A DNA stretch of 64,000 bases from CAMLQK01 sp035478775 (GCA_035478775.1 DATIJG010000012.1:1-64000), one strand, 5' to 3'. Positions 7,795 to 15,882 are shown, counted from the first letter of the stretch. Program-made: numbers and translations. The notes: generated from the letters alone by a model not told the origin.

Positions 7795-8300
7795 CTTAAT
7801 CTACCGGGTATAGTGCTCATGACAGCAAAGACGTCTGATACGAGCCGCAAGTCGGTTTCGCAAAGAGAGCTGTAGGTATAATCCTTAAGTTTATCTCGAT
7901 CGTCATTTGTGAGACGGTGCTTGCCCGAATATACAATTATGGGAACACCTCGTGATTTAGCGTAAGCTAGCGCCTCCTTGTAAATGCGCGAGTTAGGCGT
8001 GTAGCCAACTACCAATAAAGCTGCGGAGTCAAGAAGATCAAGATTTCTTGCATCTGGAGCTACGCTGGTTATTTTCTTAAAGTATCCTACTTTACGGAGT
8101 AGCTCTGCCTCATGCTCCATTAGTTGGTCGTCGCTAGATATCACTGCTATTTCGCGCTCTATATTGGAAGTAAACCTTTTCCATACAGGACGCATTTTCT
8201 TGATGTAACCAAACAAAAGCGCACCTCCACTTAATGCTATGAGGGCACTAAGTAGAAACTCTGCAATCGTGGCTATATTGGCTGCGTCGTTTAGTGTCAT
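7791..8300 (-). CDS. Membrane-anchored Rossmann-like protein, probable CBASS effector
   Basis: A 169-residue protein with one hydrophobic segment at about 10-33 followed by YIKKMRPVWKR, so the C-terminal domain is cytoplasmic. That domain alternates strands and helices (EIAVISSDD, LDLLDSAALLVVGYTPNS, AKSRGVPIIVYSG), a flavodoxin/TIR/SLOG-like layout that could bind a nucleotide. I do not recognise a named family. It is the first gene of a two-gene operon with the CD-NTase. GGAGG lies before the ATG. By analogy with CBASS TM effectors it may disrupt the membrane when activated; this is inference. Confidence 0.65.
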   Translation of the reverse strand: MTLNDAANIATIAEFLLSALIALSGGALLFGYIKKMRPVWKRFTSNIEREIAVISSDDQLMEHEAELLRKVGYFKKITSVAPDARNLDLLDSAALLVVGYTPNSRIYKEALAYAKSRGVPIIVYSGKHRLTNDDRDKLKDYTYSSLCETDLRLVSDVFAVMSTIPGRLR

Positions 8301-8446
8301 TTTGCCTCCGTTACTATTCTATTCCAGTGTGTGGGGTTTACAAATTATTCAAAACTGTATCTATAAAAGAAAGCGCAACCCAAAAAGTTATAACCTTCTC
8401 GGCCTCATGTTGTCCCTAGGACAATAATTAGGCAGGATAACTCCTT

Positions 8447-8481
8447 AGCGCGGTTACACTTTCACGAATAGTGCTGCACCA
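8447..8481 (+). repeat. 35-nt repeat, copy 1
   Basis: AGCGCGGTTAC...GCACCA matches the sequence at 16868-16902 at 30 of 35 positions by my count. It lies in the 265-nt gap upstream of the CBASS-like operon. Confidence 0.65.
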
Positions 8482-8513
8482 GTAGAGATAATTCATATAA
8501 AGCAGATCAGAAT

Positions 8514-8566
8514 AGTGTTCGACTAGCTGGTCTGTTTTCGTGTTGACGGGACAGACTTCGAACACT
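8514..8566. repeat. Nested inverted repeat at the 3' end of the peptidase gene
   Basis: AGTGTTCGA (8514-8522) and TCGAACACT (8558-8566) are exact inverses, and inside them GTCTGT (8530-8535) pairs with ACAGAC (8551-8556). The structure touches the stop codon of the S66 peptidase gene. It lacks a clear U-tract, so it may be a processed 3' end or a recombination-type site rather than a simple terminator. Confidence 0.6.
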
Positions 8567-9519
8567 TATTTTACGCTGGCTGCTACGGTAAGTGTTCCTG
8601 CATCGGCGTCCAACTTTGCGTGAGTGCCAATCGGCAGCGCAATCGGGTTTTTACCGTGTCCGATCGGCAAGCCACCTAGAATAGGGACCCCGAGGATGCT
8701 AAACCTATCCCGCAGGATGTCAATCTCGGAGCATTTGGAGTTCCCGGTCGGATCAGTGGCATTACCACAGTCCGTGTATTGCCCAATTGCCACGCCAACC
8801 ACGTTTTTGATAATGCCGCTTTTAATGAGCATAGTAAGTTGTCTGTCTATGTGGCCAAGCCTGAGATTGGTGGCTTCGATCAATAAAATGGCATTGTCGA
8901 AGCTCGGCAACGCCCAGCCTGCACCAGTAGCGATTGAATCTTGATTGCCGCCAATTAATATTCCTTCGGCTTTGCCATGTGTGGTGAGTACGTGTGTGTG
9001 CTCGTTCTTTGTGGTACGAATTGTGATTGGCTCAGTGCTCGTCACTACTTTTATAAACGATGCGGCGGTTTCCTTACCGAAGCCTTTGACGTCCCATGGT
9101 GCACCGTGAATGCCGCCAGCAATGCCGCGCTTGAGCAACGCCATGTGCAAAATGGTGATTTCACTAAAACCTACGAGTAGTTTTGGATGCTTACGTGCCG
9201 CCGCAAAATCTAGCCTGTCCGCGATGCGGTACGCACCTTTGCCGCCACGTGTCGCGATAATCGCCTTGATGCTGGGGTCACGTAGCGCGTCATTGATGTC
9301 TGCTAGACGGTCTTCATCTTTTCCGGCTAGGTAATCAAGGGTATCGTCCACATCAAATACGTGCCTGCCATACTCGACGATTAACCCTAGGTCTTCCAGC
9401 GCCTTTGCGCTACTTTTTACCCAGTCTTTTGACACTGGGCTTGCAGGCGATACAAAACAGACGCGATCACCAGACTGTAACTTCGCCGGTAAAATCGCGT
9501 CCTCAATATTCAGAGTCAT
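8566..9519 (-). CDS. S66 family LD-carboxypeptidase / MccF-like peptidase
   Basis: A 317-residue cytoplasmic serine peptidase. The S66 triad is visible: nucleophile Ser in VGFSEIT (about 119), Glu in LLIEATN (about 215) and His in GLPIGHG (about 288). Members are either LdcA, which removes the terminal D-Ala from murein tetrapeptides, or MccF-type enzymes that cleave microcin C-like aminoacyl nucleotides; sequence alone does not decide. Length fits the family. A GGAGG site lies about 8 nt before the ATG. It is a single gene between intergenic repeats. Confidence 0.9.
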   Translation of the reverse strand: MTLNIEDAILPAKLQSGDRVCFVSPASPVSKDWVKSSAKALEDLGLIVEYGRHVFDVDDTLDYLAGKDEDRLADINDALRDPSIKAIIATRGGKGAYRIADRLDFAAARKHPKLLVGFSEITILHMALLKRGIAGGIHGAPWDVKGFGKETAASFIKVVTSTEPITIRTTKNEHTHVLTTHGKAEGILIGGNQDSIATGAGWALPSFDNAILLIEATNLRLGHIDRQLTMLIKSGIIKNVVGVAIGQYTDCGNATDPTGNSKCSEIDILRDRFSILGVPILGGLPIGHGKNPIALPIGTHAKLDADAGTLTVAASVK

Positions 9520-9625
9520 AAATAACCCCTCCGTTTTTTATTTTCTCCAGTCCTCACGAGACTGTATTCAGGATAGCACATTATACGGACTAAAAATCGT
9601 TGTTATTTGGTCCAACCAGCTGAGC

Positions 9626-9754
9626 AGGTGTTCGAAACAAAGTGCGCCAAGTGCACCATAAGATTATTAGGTAAAAAGACGCTCCAGATCGGACGTCTTT
9701 TTATTTTGGTCTACGTCTCGTATCTGTTGCATTGGTTAGACTCCTTTCTGCTTG
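9626..9754 (+). repeat. Intergenic repeat family, copy 3
   Basis: The left 33 nt (AGGTGTTCGAAACAAAGTGC and on) match copy 1. The right 71 nt (9684-9754) align without gaps to 12490-12560. A terminator joins the two parts. It lies between the divergent S66 peptidase start and the HAD gene. Confidence 0.7.
9673..9707 (+). terminator. Rho-independent terminator in repeat copy 3
   Basis: AAAAAGACG pairs with CGTCTTTTT, with a further TCC/GGA pairing inside, followed by ATTTT. No plus-strand gene ends just upstream, so it is probably carried by the repeat. Confidence 0.75.
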
Positions 9755-9808
9755 TGAGTTTAACTCCAATTTGTAGCATTGCTTAATGCCTTTCAGTATG
9801 ATGAATGT

Positions 9809-10507
9809 ATGCATAAACTTTTCTTATTCGATATCGATGGGACGCTTGTAGGTGGAGTTGGTGATAGCACTCTGGCGACAACTTCTACAGAAGATCGATT
9901 CACGCAGGCTATCAACAGTGGGCTCGGACTGAACATAAAGCATAAAAAAGACTTTAGAGGGCTAACTGACTACCTTATCCTGAAGCTTCTATTGGAGGAC
10001 GAGGGATGGATCGCTGAGCAAATTGAATCGGCGATGCCAGAGTTAATTAAAGAGCTCAACAAAGTCCACGAGAAAACATTCCGTGCTGAAGACATTACAC
10101 TGCTACCCGGAGTAAAGCCACTTCTTGTTGTATTGCACCAGCATCACGTAAAACTTGGATTAATCACGGGCAACCTAAAACCTGTAGCAAAACGAAAACT
10201 AGAGGCACTAGGCGTGTGGTCATATTTTTCAGTAGGTGGATTCGGTGATGATCCTCATGTTGTACGTGCCGATCTAGTAAAGACAGCGATCAAGAGAGCT
10301 GGCTTTGAAGATCGGATGGAAGATGTATATGTTATTGGCGATACACCAAGAGACATTGAAGCGGCACATCAAGCTGGTGTTCAAAATAGTGTAGGAGTTG
10401 CCAACGGCTACCGGGACATTCAGGAATTAAAGGATGCGGACGCGAAGCTGATATTTGAAGATTTTAAGGATACAGATTATACGCTCAAGAAATTAGGAGT
10501 AGCCTAG
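9809..10507 (+). CDS. HAD-superfamily phosphatase
   Basis: A 232-residue hydrolase starting MHKLFLFDIDGTLVGG, which holds the DxDGT nucleophile motif. Later motifs are LITGN (motif II), a Lys region PVAKRKLEALGVW, and VIGDTPRDIEAAHQAGV (motif III/IV). A helical cap domain is inserted after motif I, as in phosphoglycolate phosphatases and beta-phosphoglucomutases. The true substrate is unknown. TATGAT ends 6 nt before this ATG, so I reject the in-frame start further upstream. It stands alone between two repeat copies. Confidence 0.88.
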   Translation: MHKLFLFDIDGTLVGGVGDSTLATTSTEDRFTQAINSGLGLNIKHKKDFRGLTDYLILKLLLEDEGWIAEQIESAMPELIKELNKVHEKTFRAEDITLLPGVKPLLVVLHQHHVKLGLITGNLKPVAKRKLEALGVWSYFSVGGFGDDPHVVRADLVKTAIKRAGFEDRMEDVYVIGDTPRDIEAAHQAGVQNSVGVANGYRDIQELKDADAKLIFEDFKDTDYTLKKLGVA

Positions 10508-10592
10508 TCCTCGAAAGGACCAAACTCCGTCAATTTCTTATGCATAAGTGTCAAGCTTTCATATAACTGGTTCCACCTACTATCCGCCAGCT

Positions 10593-10737
10593 GCACCAAG
10601 CACGAAATCACATCTGTAAACAGCGGTCCGTTCGGTCCGCTGTTTTTCTTTTTGTCCAACTTGCGCACAAATTTACCTCTGTAAAAAAGTTAGAATCCCA
10701 CGATTACTACCTCGTGCGACACGTATTCCAACCCTTT
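10593..10737 (+). repeat. Intergenic repeat family, copy 4
   Basis: The left half GCACCAAGCACGAAATCACA then TCTGTAAACAGCGG matches copies 6 and 7. The right half starts GTTAGAATCCCACGATTACT and contains CCTCGTGCGACACGTATTCC, the reverse complement of the left-half motif GGAATA..GTCGCACGAGG. This copy therefore holds both halves in opposite orientation around a terminator. Confidence 0.75.
10619..10652 (+). terminator. Rho-independent terminator in repeat copy 4
   Basis: AACAGCGG pairs with CCGCTGTT, with inner CCG/CGG pairs, followed by TTTCTTTTTG. It ends the HAD phosphatase transcript. Confidence 0.85.
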
Positions 10738-10783
10738 GATGACTTGCTTTTGTCTCATGACGCTTATGTTATAGTGAAAATAC

Positions 10784-11686
10784 ATGGATACGCCGATAAA
10801 AATCTCAAATGTCACAAAATATTACGGACATTCTAAAGTGGCTGCAGTGCACAAGTTGTCGCTCGCTATTCAACTCGGTGAGGTATATGGATTGCTTGGT
10901 GCGAATGGCGCAGGTAAGACTACAACGATACGCATGATATTGGATTTCATTCGACCGACCTCGGGCACCATTCAGTTGCTTGGAAAAGGCAATCAGCAAA
11001 AAGGTCCACAATTACGTGCTCGCGTCGGCTATTTGCCGGGCGATGTAGTATTGCCGAAAGGGCTCACCGGGCAAGAATTCTTAACATATCTCGGCAGGCT
11101 GAGCGGCAATGTTGATCATGCCTACATGCGTCAACTTACGAAGCGTTTTGAAGCGCAGCTTGGTAAGAAAATGAACGAGCTTTCAAAGGGAAACCGTCAA
11201 AAAATTGGTATTGTGCAGGCCTTTATGCACCAGCCTGACGTACTTATTCTGGATGAGCCAACGAGCGGCCTCGACCCTCTTATGCAGGAAGAGTTTTACC
11301 GAACGGTCAGTGAAGCGCAGGAGCGCGGTGCGGCCATTTTGCTGAGTAGCCACAGCTTTGAAGAGGTCGAACGCATGTGTGATAGGATCGGAATTGTGCG
11401 GAAAGGAAAGCTTGTTTACGAAGGTTCAGCGACTAAGGTGTTGGCCACACAGAAGCCGCGCTGGCGAGTGACACTTAAACACGAAGGTGACGCCGCCAAG
11501 CTCAAGACTAACTCGGCGCTTATAGTCATTGATGCCAAACAGGCGAGTCTATCAGTTGAGCCTGCGGGAACGATAGAAAAGGCGTTAGCCGCGTTATCAC
11601 ACTACCCGATTATATCGATGACAACCAGTCAACACGGCCTGGAAGATGAATTTTTGCACTTTTATGAAGAGGAGGCTTCGCGATGA
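10784..11686 (+). CDS. ABC transporter ATP-binding protein (ABC-2 exporter type)
   Basis: A 300-residue ATPase. Walker A is LLGANGAGKTTT, the signature is the variant LSKGNRQK, Walker B is VLILDEPTSGLDP, and the H-loop is in LLSSHSFEEVE. The C-terminal 80 residues resemble the accessory region of CcmA/DrrA-like exporters. It overlaps the permease start by 4 nt (ATGA), so the two subunits are co-translated. TATAGT lies 8 nt before the ATG. Substrate unknown; it may be a drug, lipid or peptide exporter. Confidence 0.93.
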   Translation: MDTPIKISNVTKYYGHSKVAAVHKLSLAIQLGEVYGLLGANGAGKTTTIRMILDFIRPTSGTIQLLGKGNQQKGPQLRARVGYLPGDVVLPKGLTGQEFLTYLGRLSGNVDHAYMRQLTKRFEAQLGKKMNELSKGNRQKIGIVQAFMHQPDVLILDEPTSGLDPLMQEEFYRTVSEAQERGAAILLSSHSFEEVERMCDRIGIVRKGKLVYEGSATKVLATQKPRWRVTLKHEGDAAKLKTNSALIVIDAKQASLSVEPAGTIEKALAALSHYPIISMTTSQHGLEDEFLHFYEEEASR

Positions 11687-12480
11687 GGGCTGTAATACTG
11701 TGGGAACTCAAACGCCGCCGGTTTTTCGTGCTGTGGTGGACGCTTGGAATTGCCAGCCTCATTGCTGTGACGGCGCTCGCATATAAGGCAATCGGCAGCG
11801 ATGCCAAGCAGCTCAATTCGACGTTTGACAGCATTTCTTCATCGGCGGGCGGATTTTTTGGCGGCAGCGACTTCTTTTCGCCGATTGGCTATATGAGCTC
11901 ACAGATTTACTACATCCTGTTGCCGATCCTGGTTATTGTTATGACTTTGGTGTTGGCATCTGGACTCATGAACCGTGACGAAAATGACGGCACAGTTGAG
12001 TATACGCTGGCACGACCAATAAGCCGCCGCCAGTTATTATGCGCCAAAGCGATTGTCGGGCTAACTGTGGCTGTGGCCGTTTGTGCGCTGACTTATTTCG
12101 TAACGTTCGCGACCGTCCACATCGCTGGTATTAAAATAGACCAGGCAAATTTGCTTATGACTCATCTGCTATCGTTTACATTTTCCGCTTCTTTCGGCGT
12201 AATTGCTTTTGCACTCATGGCGTTTAGTCAACTGACACGAAAGGCTGCGACAAGCGTTGCGATTGTTCTAGCATTTGGCGGCTATGTAATTTCATCGCTG
12301 GCTGGACTGGTGCATTGGCTTGAGGCTCCAGCAAAGTTCATGCCATACCACTACTACGACACGGTCGGTCTGCTTGGTGGGCACATTGAGCGCGGGCTAA
12401 CTATATATCTCGTAGGTGTGATCGTTATACCCGCCGCTGTGGCTATGATTGGCTATTCACAACGAGACATCGGAGAATAA
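11683..12480 (+). CDS. ABC-2 family permease
   Basis: A 265-residue membrane protein with about six hydrophobic segments. It begins MRAVILWELKRRRFFVLWW, and the first helix is followed by a long extracytoplasmic loop with SSSAGGFFGGSDFF. The ENDGTVEYTLARPISRRQLL stretch is typical of ABC-2 permeases of the NosY/YhaP kind. It forms a transporter with the overlapping ATPase gene and ends the two-gene operon; a repeat lies just downstream. Confidence 0.9.
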   Translation: MRAVILWELKRRRFFVLWWTLGIASLIAVTALAYKAIGSDAKQLNSTFDSISSSAGGFFGGSDFFSPIGYMSSQIYYILLPILVIVMTLVLASGLMNRDENDGTVEYTLARPISRRQLLCAKAIVGLTVAVAVCALTYFVTFATVHIAGIKIDQANLLMTHLLSFTFSASFGVIAFALMAFSQLTRKAATSVAIVLAFGGYVISSLAGLVHWLEAPAKFMPYHYYDTVGLLGGHIERGLTIYLVGVIVIPAAVAMIGYSQRDIGE

Positions 12481-12489
12481 TGAGGTATT

Positions 12490-12560
12490 CCAGTTTGGAC
12501 GTCTTTTTATTTTGCTCTAGGGTTTGTATATGTTGCACTGGTTAGGGTCCTTTATGCTTG
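12490..12560 (+). repeat. 71-nt intergenic repeat, second copy (family copy 5)
   Basis: It aligns gap-free with 9684-9754, about 59 of 71 identical by my count. The left arm of the terminator seen in the other copy is missing, leaving GGACGTCTTTTTATTTT without a partner. It starts 10 nt after the permease stop. Confidence 0.75.
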
Positions 12561-12693
12561 AATCTGTTACTATTGTGTTATGAATATCACCACAAAACTA
12601 AACGAGTTGGGGTGAAACCGTTTGGATTGGCGGCAACACTACGCTCACGGGAACTCGAAGTTACTCTGTCGCAAAGTTGGAATACTGCAAAAC
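12561..12693 (+). other. Gap with a possible leaderless mini-ORF and gene remnant
   Basis: TACTAT followed 6 nt later by ATG opens an 11-codon frame (MNITTKLNELG then TGA). After a frame change the next 90 nt read like protein (GETVWIGGNTTLTG and so on) before stopping. This could be the decayed remains of a small gene, in keeping with the broken gene that follows. Confidence 0.35.
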
Positions 12694-13027
12694 ATGGATT
12701 TCAAACGAATAAAAATCAGCACAGCTGTTCCTCTTGAGAATGCTGACCAGATTCGCCATGCACTTCGGCGAGGCAGGTGCTGGTAGCATCGGCGAATATT
12801 CCTTTTGCAGTTTTTCAGTTACAGGCAAGGGCAGATTCATGCCAAACGAAAACGCCAATCCACATATCGACGGAGCCAACAAATTGGAAGTAAACATCCA
12901 AGCGCATAATCTAGGTACTAAAAGCACAGAAGTCAAAATCAGCCTGCAACAAATCATTTCTGCAGTGGCACACAAGGTGCAATCCGACGAAATCGACTTC
13001 GGTATTCTTGTGTGCGGACTGGCGTAG
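12694..13027 (+). pseudogene. NIF3/YqfO-type CutA-like domain protein, frameshifted
   Basis: The frame from ATG reads MDFKRIKISTAVPLENADQI, then RHAL, and hits a stop soon after an extra C at about 12766. The +1 frame continues EAGAGSIGEYSFCSFSVTGK, then GRFMPNENANPHIDG and KLEVN. Together these match the small domain found in NIF3-family (YqfO) proteins and stand-alone 100-residue homologues (AGAGxIGxYxxCSF...GxGxFxPxxGxNPxIG). The C-terminal third lacks the expected HPYEE motif. One base removed would restore the N-terminal join. Either a pseudogene or a sequencing error. Confidence 0.65.
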
Positions 13028-13144
13028 GTGTAGAAATCGGTGCAAACAGATTGAGGGGCATACGAGCTTCATTATGCAGCGTGTCGACTCGGCAGGGTGT
13101 TTCTGGCCTGTTGATTTTGAAGGTCTTACTGTACTATTAAAAAC

Positions 13145-13789
13145 ATGACAAATATCGAACAAACTACTACTGTCCTCCTATTTGATTGGAGCGGTACCAT
13201 TAGCGACGATAGGCAGCTCGTCTATGAAACCAACCAAAGACTTTTGGAGGCTTACGGGCGGCCGCGTCTTAGTCTTGCTGAGTGGCGCGACGGGCGAGAG
13301 GGATGGAATGCAGGAAATTTCCTGGCAAAGGAACTTAACTTACCGATTGTCGAGCTGTACAAACAGTTCTCAGAATTACTTGCCAAGACAAAGGTTGAGC
13401 TGGGGGAGCCTGAGCCCTACGTTGGTGCTATCGAAGCCTTTAAGAGATTATCAGAAGGTAGGCGTATTGAAATTATCAGCTCGCATCCACAGGAGCACCT
13501 CGAGCGAGAGGTTCGAGCTTATGATATTAGCGCGTATGTACAAAACATACGCGGCAGCGTCAGCGACAAAGCTCCTGTTATAAGAACGGCGATCCAAGAA
13601 GCGGGCATAGATCCAACGCAGATTCTTTACATTGGTGATACCGTGCAGGATATACATGCTGCACGGTACGCGGGTGTCGGTATTGCTTCGGTAACCTACG
13701 GCTATCATACAGAGGAACTATTACGGGCAGAGCGACCAGATATGCTAATAGCTTCGTTGGACGAGCTAGCCTCCCAATTAGGTAGCTAA
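13145..13789 (+). CDS. HAD-like hydrolase with DWSGT motif
   Basis: A 214-residue HAD protein. Motif I is LLFDWSGTI, with the nucleophile Asp at about 14 but Ser where the general acid Asp normally sits, like the DWAGT of phosphonatases. Motif II is IISSHP, and motif III/IV is ILYIGDTVQDIHAARYAGV. The cap domain between them is helical. Activity may be altered by the motif I change; the substrate is unknown. TACTAT ends 7 nt before ATG. A repeat copy follows the stop by 37 nt. Confidence 0.82.
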   Translation: MTNIEQTTTVLLFDWSGTISDDRQLVYETNQRLLEAYGRPRLSLAEWRDGREGWNAGNFLAKELNLPIVELYKQFSELLAKTKVELGEPEPYVGAIEAFKRLSEGRRIEIISSHPQEHLEREVRAYDISAYVQNIRGSVSDKAPVIRTAIQEAGIDPTQILYIGDTVQDIHAARYAGVGIASVTYGYHTEELLRAERPDMLIASLDELASQLGS

Positions 13790-13826
13790 GAAGACGGGAA
13801 AATTACATCTTTCAAAGAATTTATAG

Positions 13827-13881
13827 GGTTGGAATAAGTCGCATAAGGTGCACCAAGCACGAAATCACATCTGTAAACAGC
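13827..13881 (+). repeat. Intergenic repeat family, copy 6 (left half)
   Basis: GGTTGGAATAAGTCGCATAA then GGTGCACCAAGCACGAAATC and ACATCTGTAAACAGC match copies 2, 4 and 7. The terminator part is replaced by a different hairpin. Confidence 0.75.
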
Positions 13882-13898
13882 CGTCACTCGCACGACAA

Positions 13899-13937
13899 CT
13901 AGGCGTGAAGCGGTCTGTGTTCGGGCTTCACCGCTAG
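13899..13937 (+). terminator. Long hairpin after repeat copy 6
   Basis: CTAGGCGTGAAGC pairs with GCTTCACCGCTAG with two mismatched positions. There is no U-tract after it, so terminator activity is uncertain; it may be a structured 3' end. Confidence 0.45.
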
Positions 13938-14028
13938 GCGCAATTATTGAAACAAGCGTAATCGCTAATCAATGATCGGCTCTTTACTTGTTATAATTCC
14001 ACTAACAGCTATTAATTCTAGCTGGCGG

Positions 14029-14058
14029 GGAACTTATCAGGCATACTGTACGTATAAA
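14029..14058 (+). promoter_or_regulatory. Probable ECF-type autoregulated promoter
   Basis: GGAACTT (14029-14035), a 15-nt spacer and CGTATAAA lie directly before the sigma factor gene. AACTT-type -35 elements are typical of ECF sigma targets and are often found before the sigma gene itself. Confidence 0.45.
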
Positions 14059-14062
14059 GAGT

Positions 14063-14581
14063 ATGGAAAAAGAAAAGACAATCATTCAAGAAGTGCTTGA
14101 TGGTGCCGATCGTTACGAAGAACTCGTTAACGCGTACCATATCGGATTAATTATTCACTGTGAACATTTGGTGGGCGACCGCGATGATGCGGAGGATATT
14201 GCACAGGAGGCATTTATTAAAGCGTATATGCAACTCGGCAAGTTTAACCCCGAAAAGGCGCGTTTCTCCACTTGGCTGTACCGTATTGCTACCAATTTGG
14301 CGATTGATTTTTTGCGATCACGCAGGCGGCATGTTGACGTTTCAGATATTGAAGCTATTGCCGAAGCAACTATGCCGCGATTTATCGAGGCTGAACGTCA
14401 GACGGAAATAATCCACGCGGTTGAGGGGTTAAAGCCGCCAGAATTTAGGCAAGTTATCGAGGCGTATTACTGGCGCGGAGAAAGTTATCAAGACATTGCC
14501 AACGCTATGAATACACCGATTAATACCGTACGGTCACGTATTCGACGAGCAAAATTGCAGCTGAAAGGAATATTGTCATGA
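14063..14581 (+). CDS. ECF-type RNA polymerase sigma factor
   Basis: A 172-residue sigma factor with regions 2 and 4 only. Region 2 includes DDAEDIAQEAFIKAYMQL and FSTWLYRIATNLAIDFLR; region 4 includes SYQDIANAMNTPINTVRSRI. It directs polymerase to a small set of promoters. The stop overlaps the next start by 4 nt, and the next gene encodes a single-pass membrane protein, the usual arrangement for a membrane-bound anti-sigma factor. An AACTT-type promoter upstream suggests autoregulation. Confidence 0.92.
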   Translation: MEKEKTIIQEVLDGADRYEELVNAYHIGLIIHCEHLVGDRDDAEDIAQEAFIKAYMQLGKFNPEKARFSTWLYRIATNLAIDFLRSRRRHVDVSDIEAIAEATMPRFIEAERQTEIIHAVEGLKPPEFRQVIEAYYWRGESYQDIANAMNTPINTVRSRIRRAKLQLKGILS

Positions 14582-15882
14582 AACCGACTGTCGAACAAGA
14601 GTTACTCGCTGTCACCGCTCGCCGCCGTCCCAATACTGCATTTGTAACGGATACAATGCGGGCCGTGCGCAGCCAAGCGGCACGCGCTGCTTTCGAGCGT
14701 AACCTTAATGGTATTAAAAAACCTAAACGTAGGAATGGGGGTTTGCTCGCTAAATTTAAGCAATTACCCGTAGGGGTTGTTGTGCTTGTTATGCTGCTGG
14801 TGGCAGTAGGTCTAAGCGGGGCAGTGTACGCCTTTGCTCGATACGCACCCGATCTCGTAAAAATTACAAATTCGGCAATAACTTCTCGTGGCACAAAAGC
14901 CTATTGGGCACCTGCCTTTACAAACTGTACAACAGATGGAACGCAGAAGTTTGAACGTAATAAGAACGCCTCCCAACTTTCCGATGCAGATGTGCAAAAC
15001 CTTATTACAGCGCGCTGCGAAGAGGATATCGTAGATGGCTTTGTATCGCGCATTTGGCCTACATATGGCACTAACAAAGTCTGGAAAGACGGTGATACGA
15101 TTTACTATGCTCGCCCAGATGCGATTGGAACACTCCGAAGTGTCTCTAAAGCGAATGTAGTGGTGAATGAGAGTGCATCGGGCACGCAACTAAAAACTTA
15201 TAATGCCCAGCCTAACCAACAAATAACCGCGTATGCAAACGGCGTAAAAGTGCCACTCAGCAGCATTAAAGCGGGGGATACCGTATATGTCATCACGCGG
15301 GTTTCAGATATATACACCATGCCTTTTCATGCTGACTCTTCTGGTTCTGTGGAATATATGGCACCAACTACTCAAACGCCGCCCAAAACAGTCGGAGCAA
15401 TTGGTATTGTCAAACTGTCTCAGCCTTTGCGCTACTACGGTGGCTTGCAGAACGGCTTGACCGAACTGCCGCCTTGTATGGGTAACGCCGGAGAGTATTG
15501 CCCAAGCACTGCAAGCATTGACGTATATCCGCGTGAAGGGGGAGAAGGCGCTGTCAATCCACAACTGGTAGACGTTGACCCGAGCAAGAATCGTGAAATA
15601 AGTGGCATGGTTACCGAACTCAATGACGCTACACTCAAGTTGCGAAGCAGTTCGGGCAAGATCTATATGGTTAGCGTACCAGGCGATGGTTTCAGCCAGT
15701 ACAACAGGCAATATGCTCCAGCTTATAGCGATGATGCAACTCTTCGTATCGGCTCCAACGTTTCTGTTTTATATAGCATGTCAGCAAAAACCAGTGCCCA
15801 GAATATTAGTGCAAGCCAAGTTATCAAAGTGAGGTTAATGCTCGACGGCGATGTAAAACAAGGCACTGACCAACAATACTAA
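14578..15882 (+). CDS. Membrane-anchored partner of the ECF sigma factor (probable anti-sigma)
   Basis: A 434-residue protein with a basic cytoplasmic N-terminus of about 60 residues, one transmembrane helix (VGVVVLVMLLVAVGLSGAVY, about 63-85) and a large extracytoplasmic domain with paired Cys residues (CTTDGTQ, CEEDIVDG, CMGNAGEYC). The outer domain holds two OB-like beta-rich parts with repeated NASIKAGDTVYV-like motifs. No classical ZAS zinc motif is visible in the N-terminus. Coupling to the sigma gene is the main reason for the anti-sigma call. Confidence 0.65.
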   Translation: MKPTVEQELLAVTARRRPNTAFVTDTMRAVRSQAARAAFERNLNGIKKPKRRNGGLLAKFKQLPVGVVVLVMLLVAVGLSGAVYAFARYAPDLVKITNSAITSRGTKAYWAPAFTNCTTDGTQKFERNKNASQLSDADVQNLITARCEEDIVDGFVSRIWPTYGTNKVWKDGDTIYYARPDAIGTLRSVSKANVVVNESASGTQLKTYNAQPNQQITAYANGVKVPLSSIKAGDTVYVITRVSDIYTMPFHADSSGSVEYMAPTTQTPPKTVGAIGIVKLSQPLRYYGGLQNGLTELPPCMGNAGEYCPSTASIDVYPREGGEGAVNPQLVDVDPSKNREISGMVTELNDATLKLRSSSGKIYMVSVPGDGFSQYNRQYAPAYSDDATLRIGSNVSVLYSMSAKTSAQNISASQVIKVRLMLDGDVKQGTDQQY

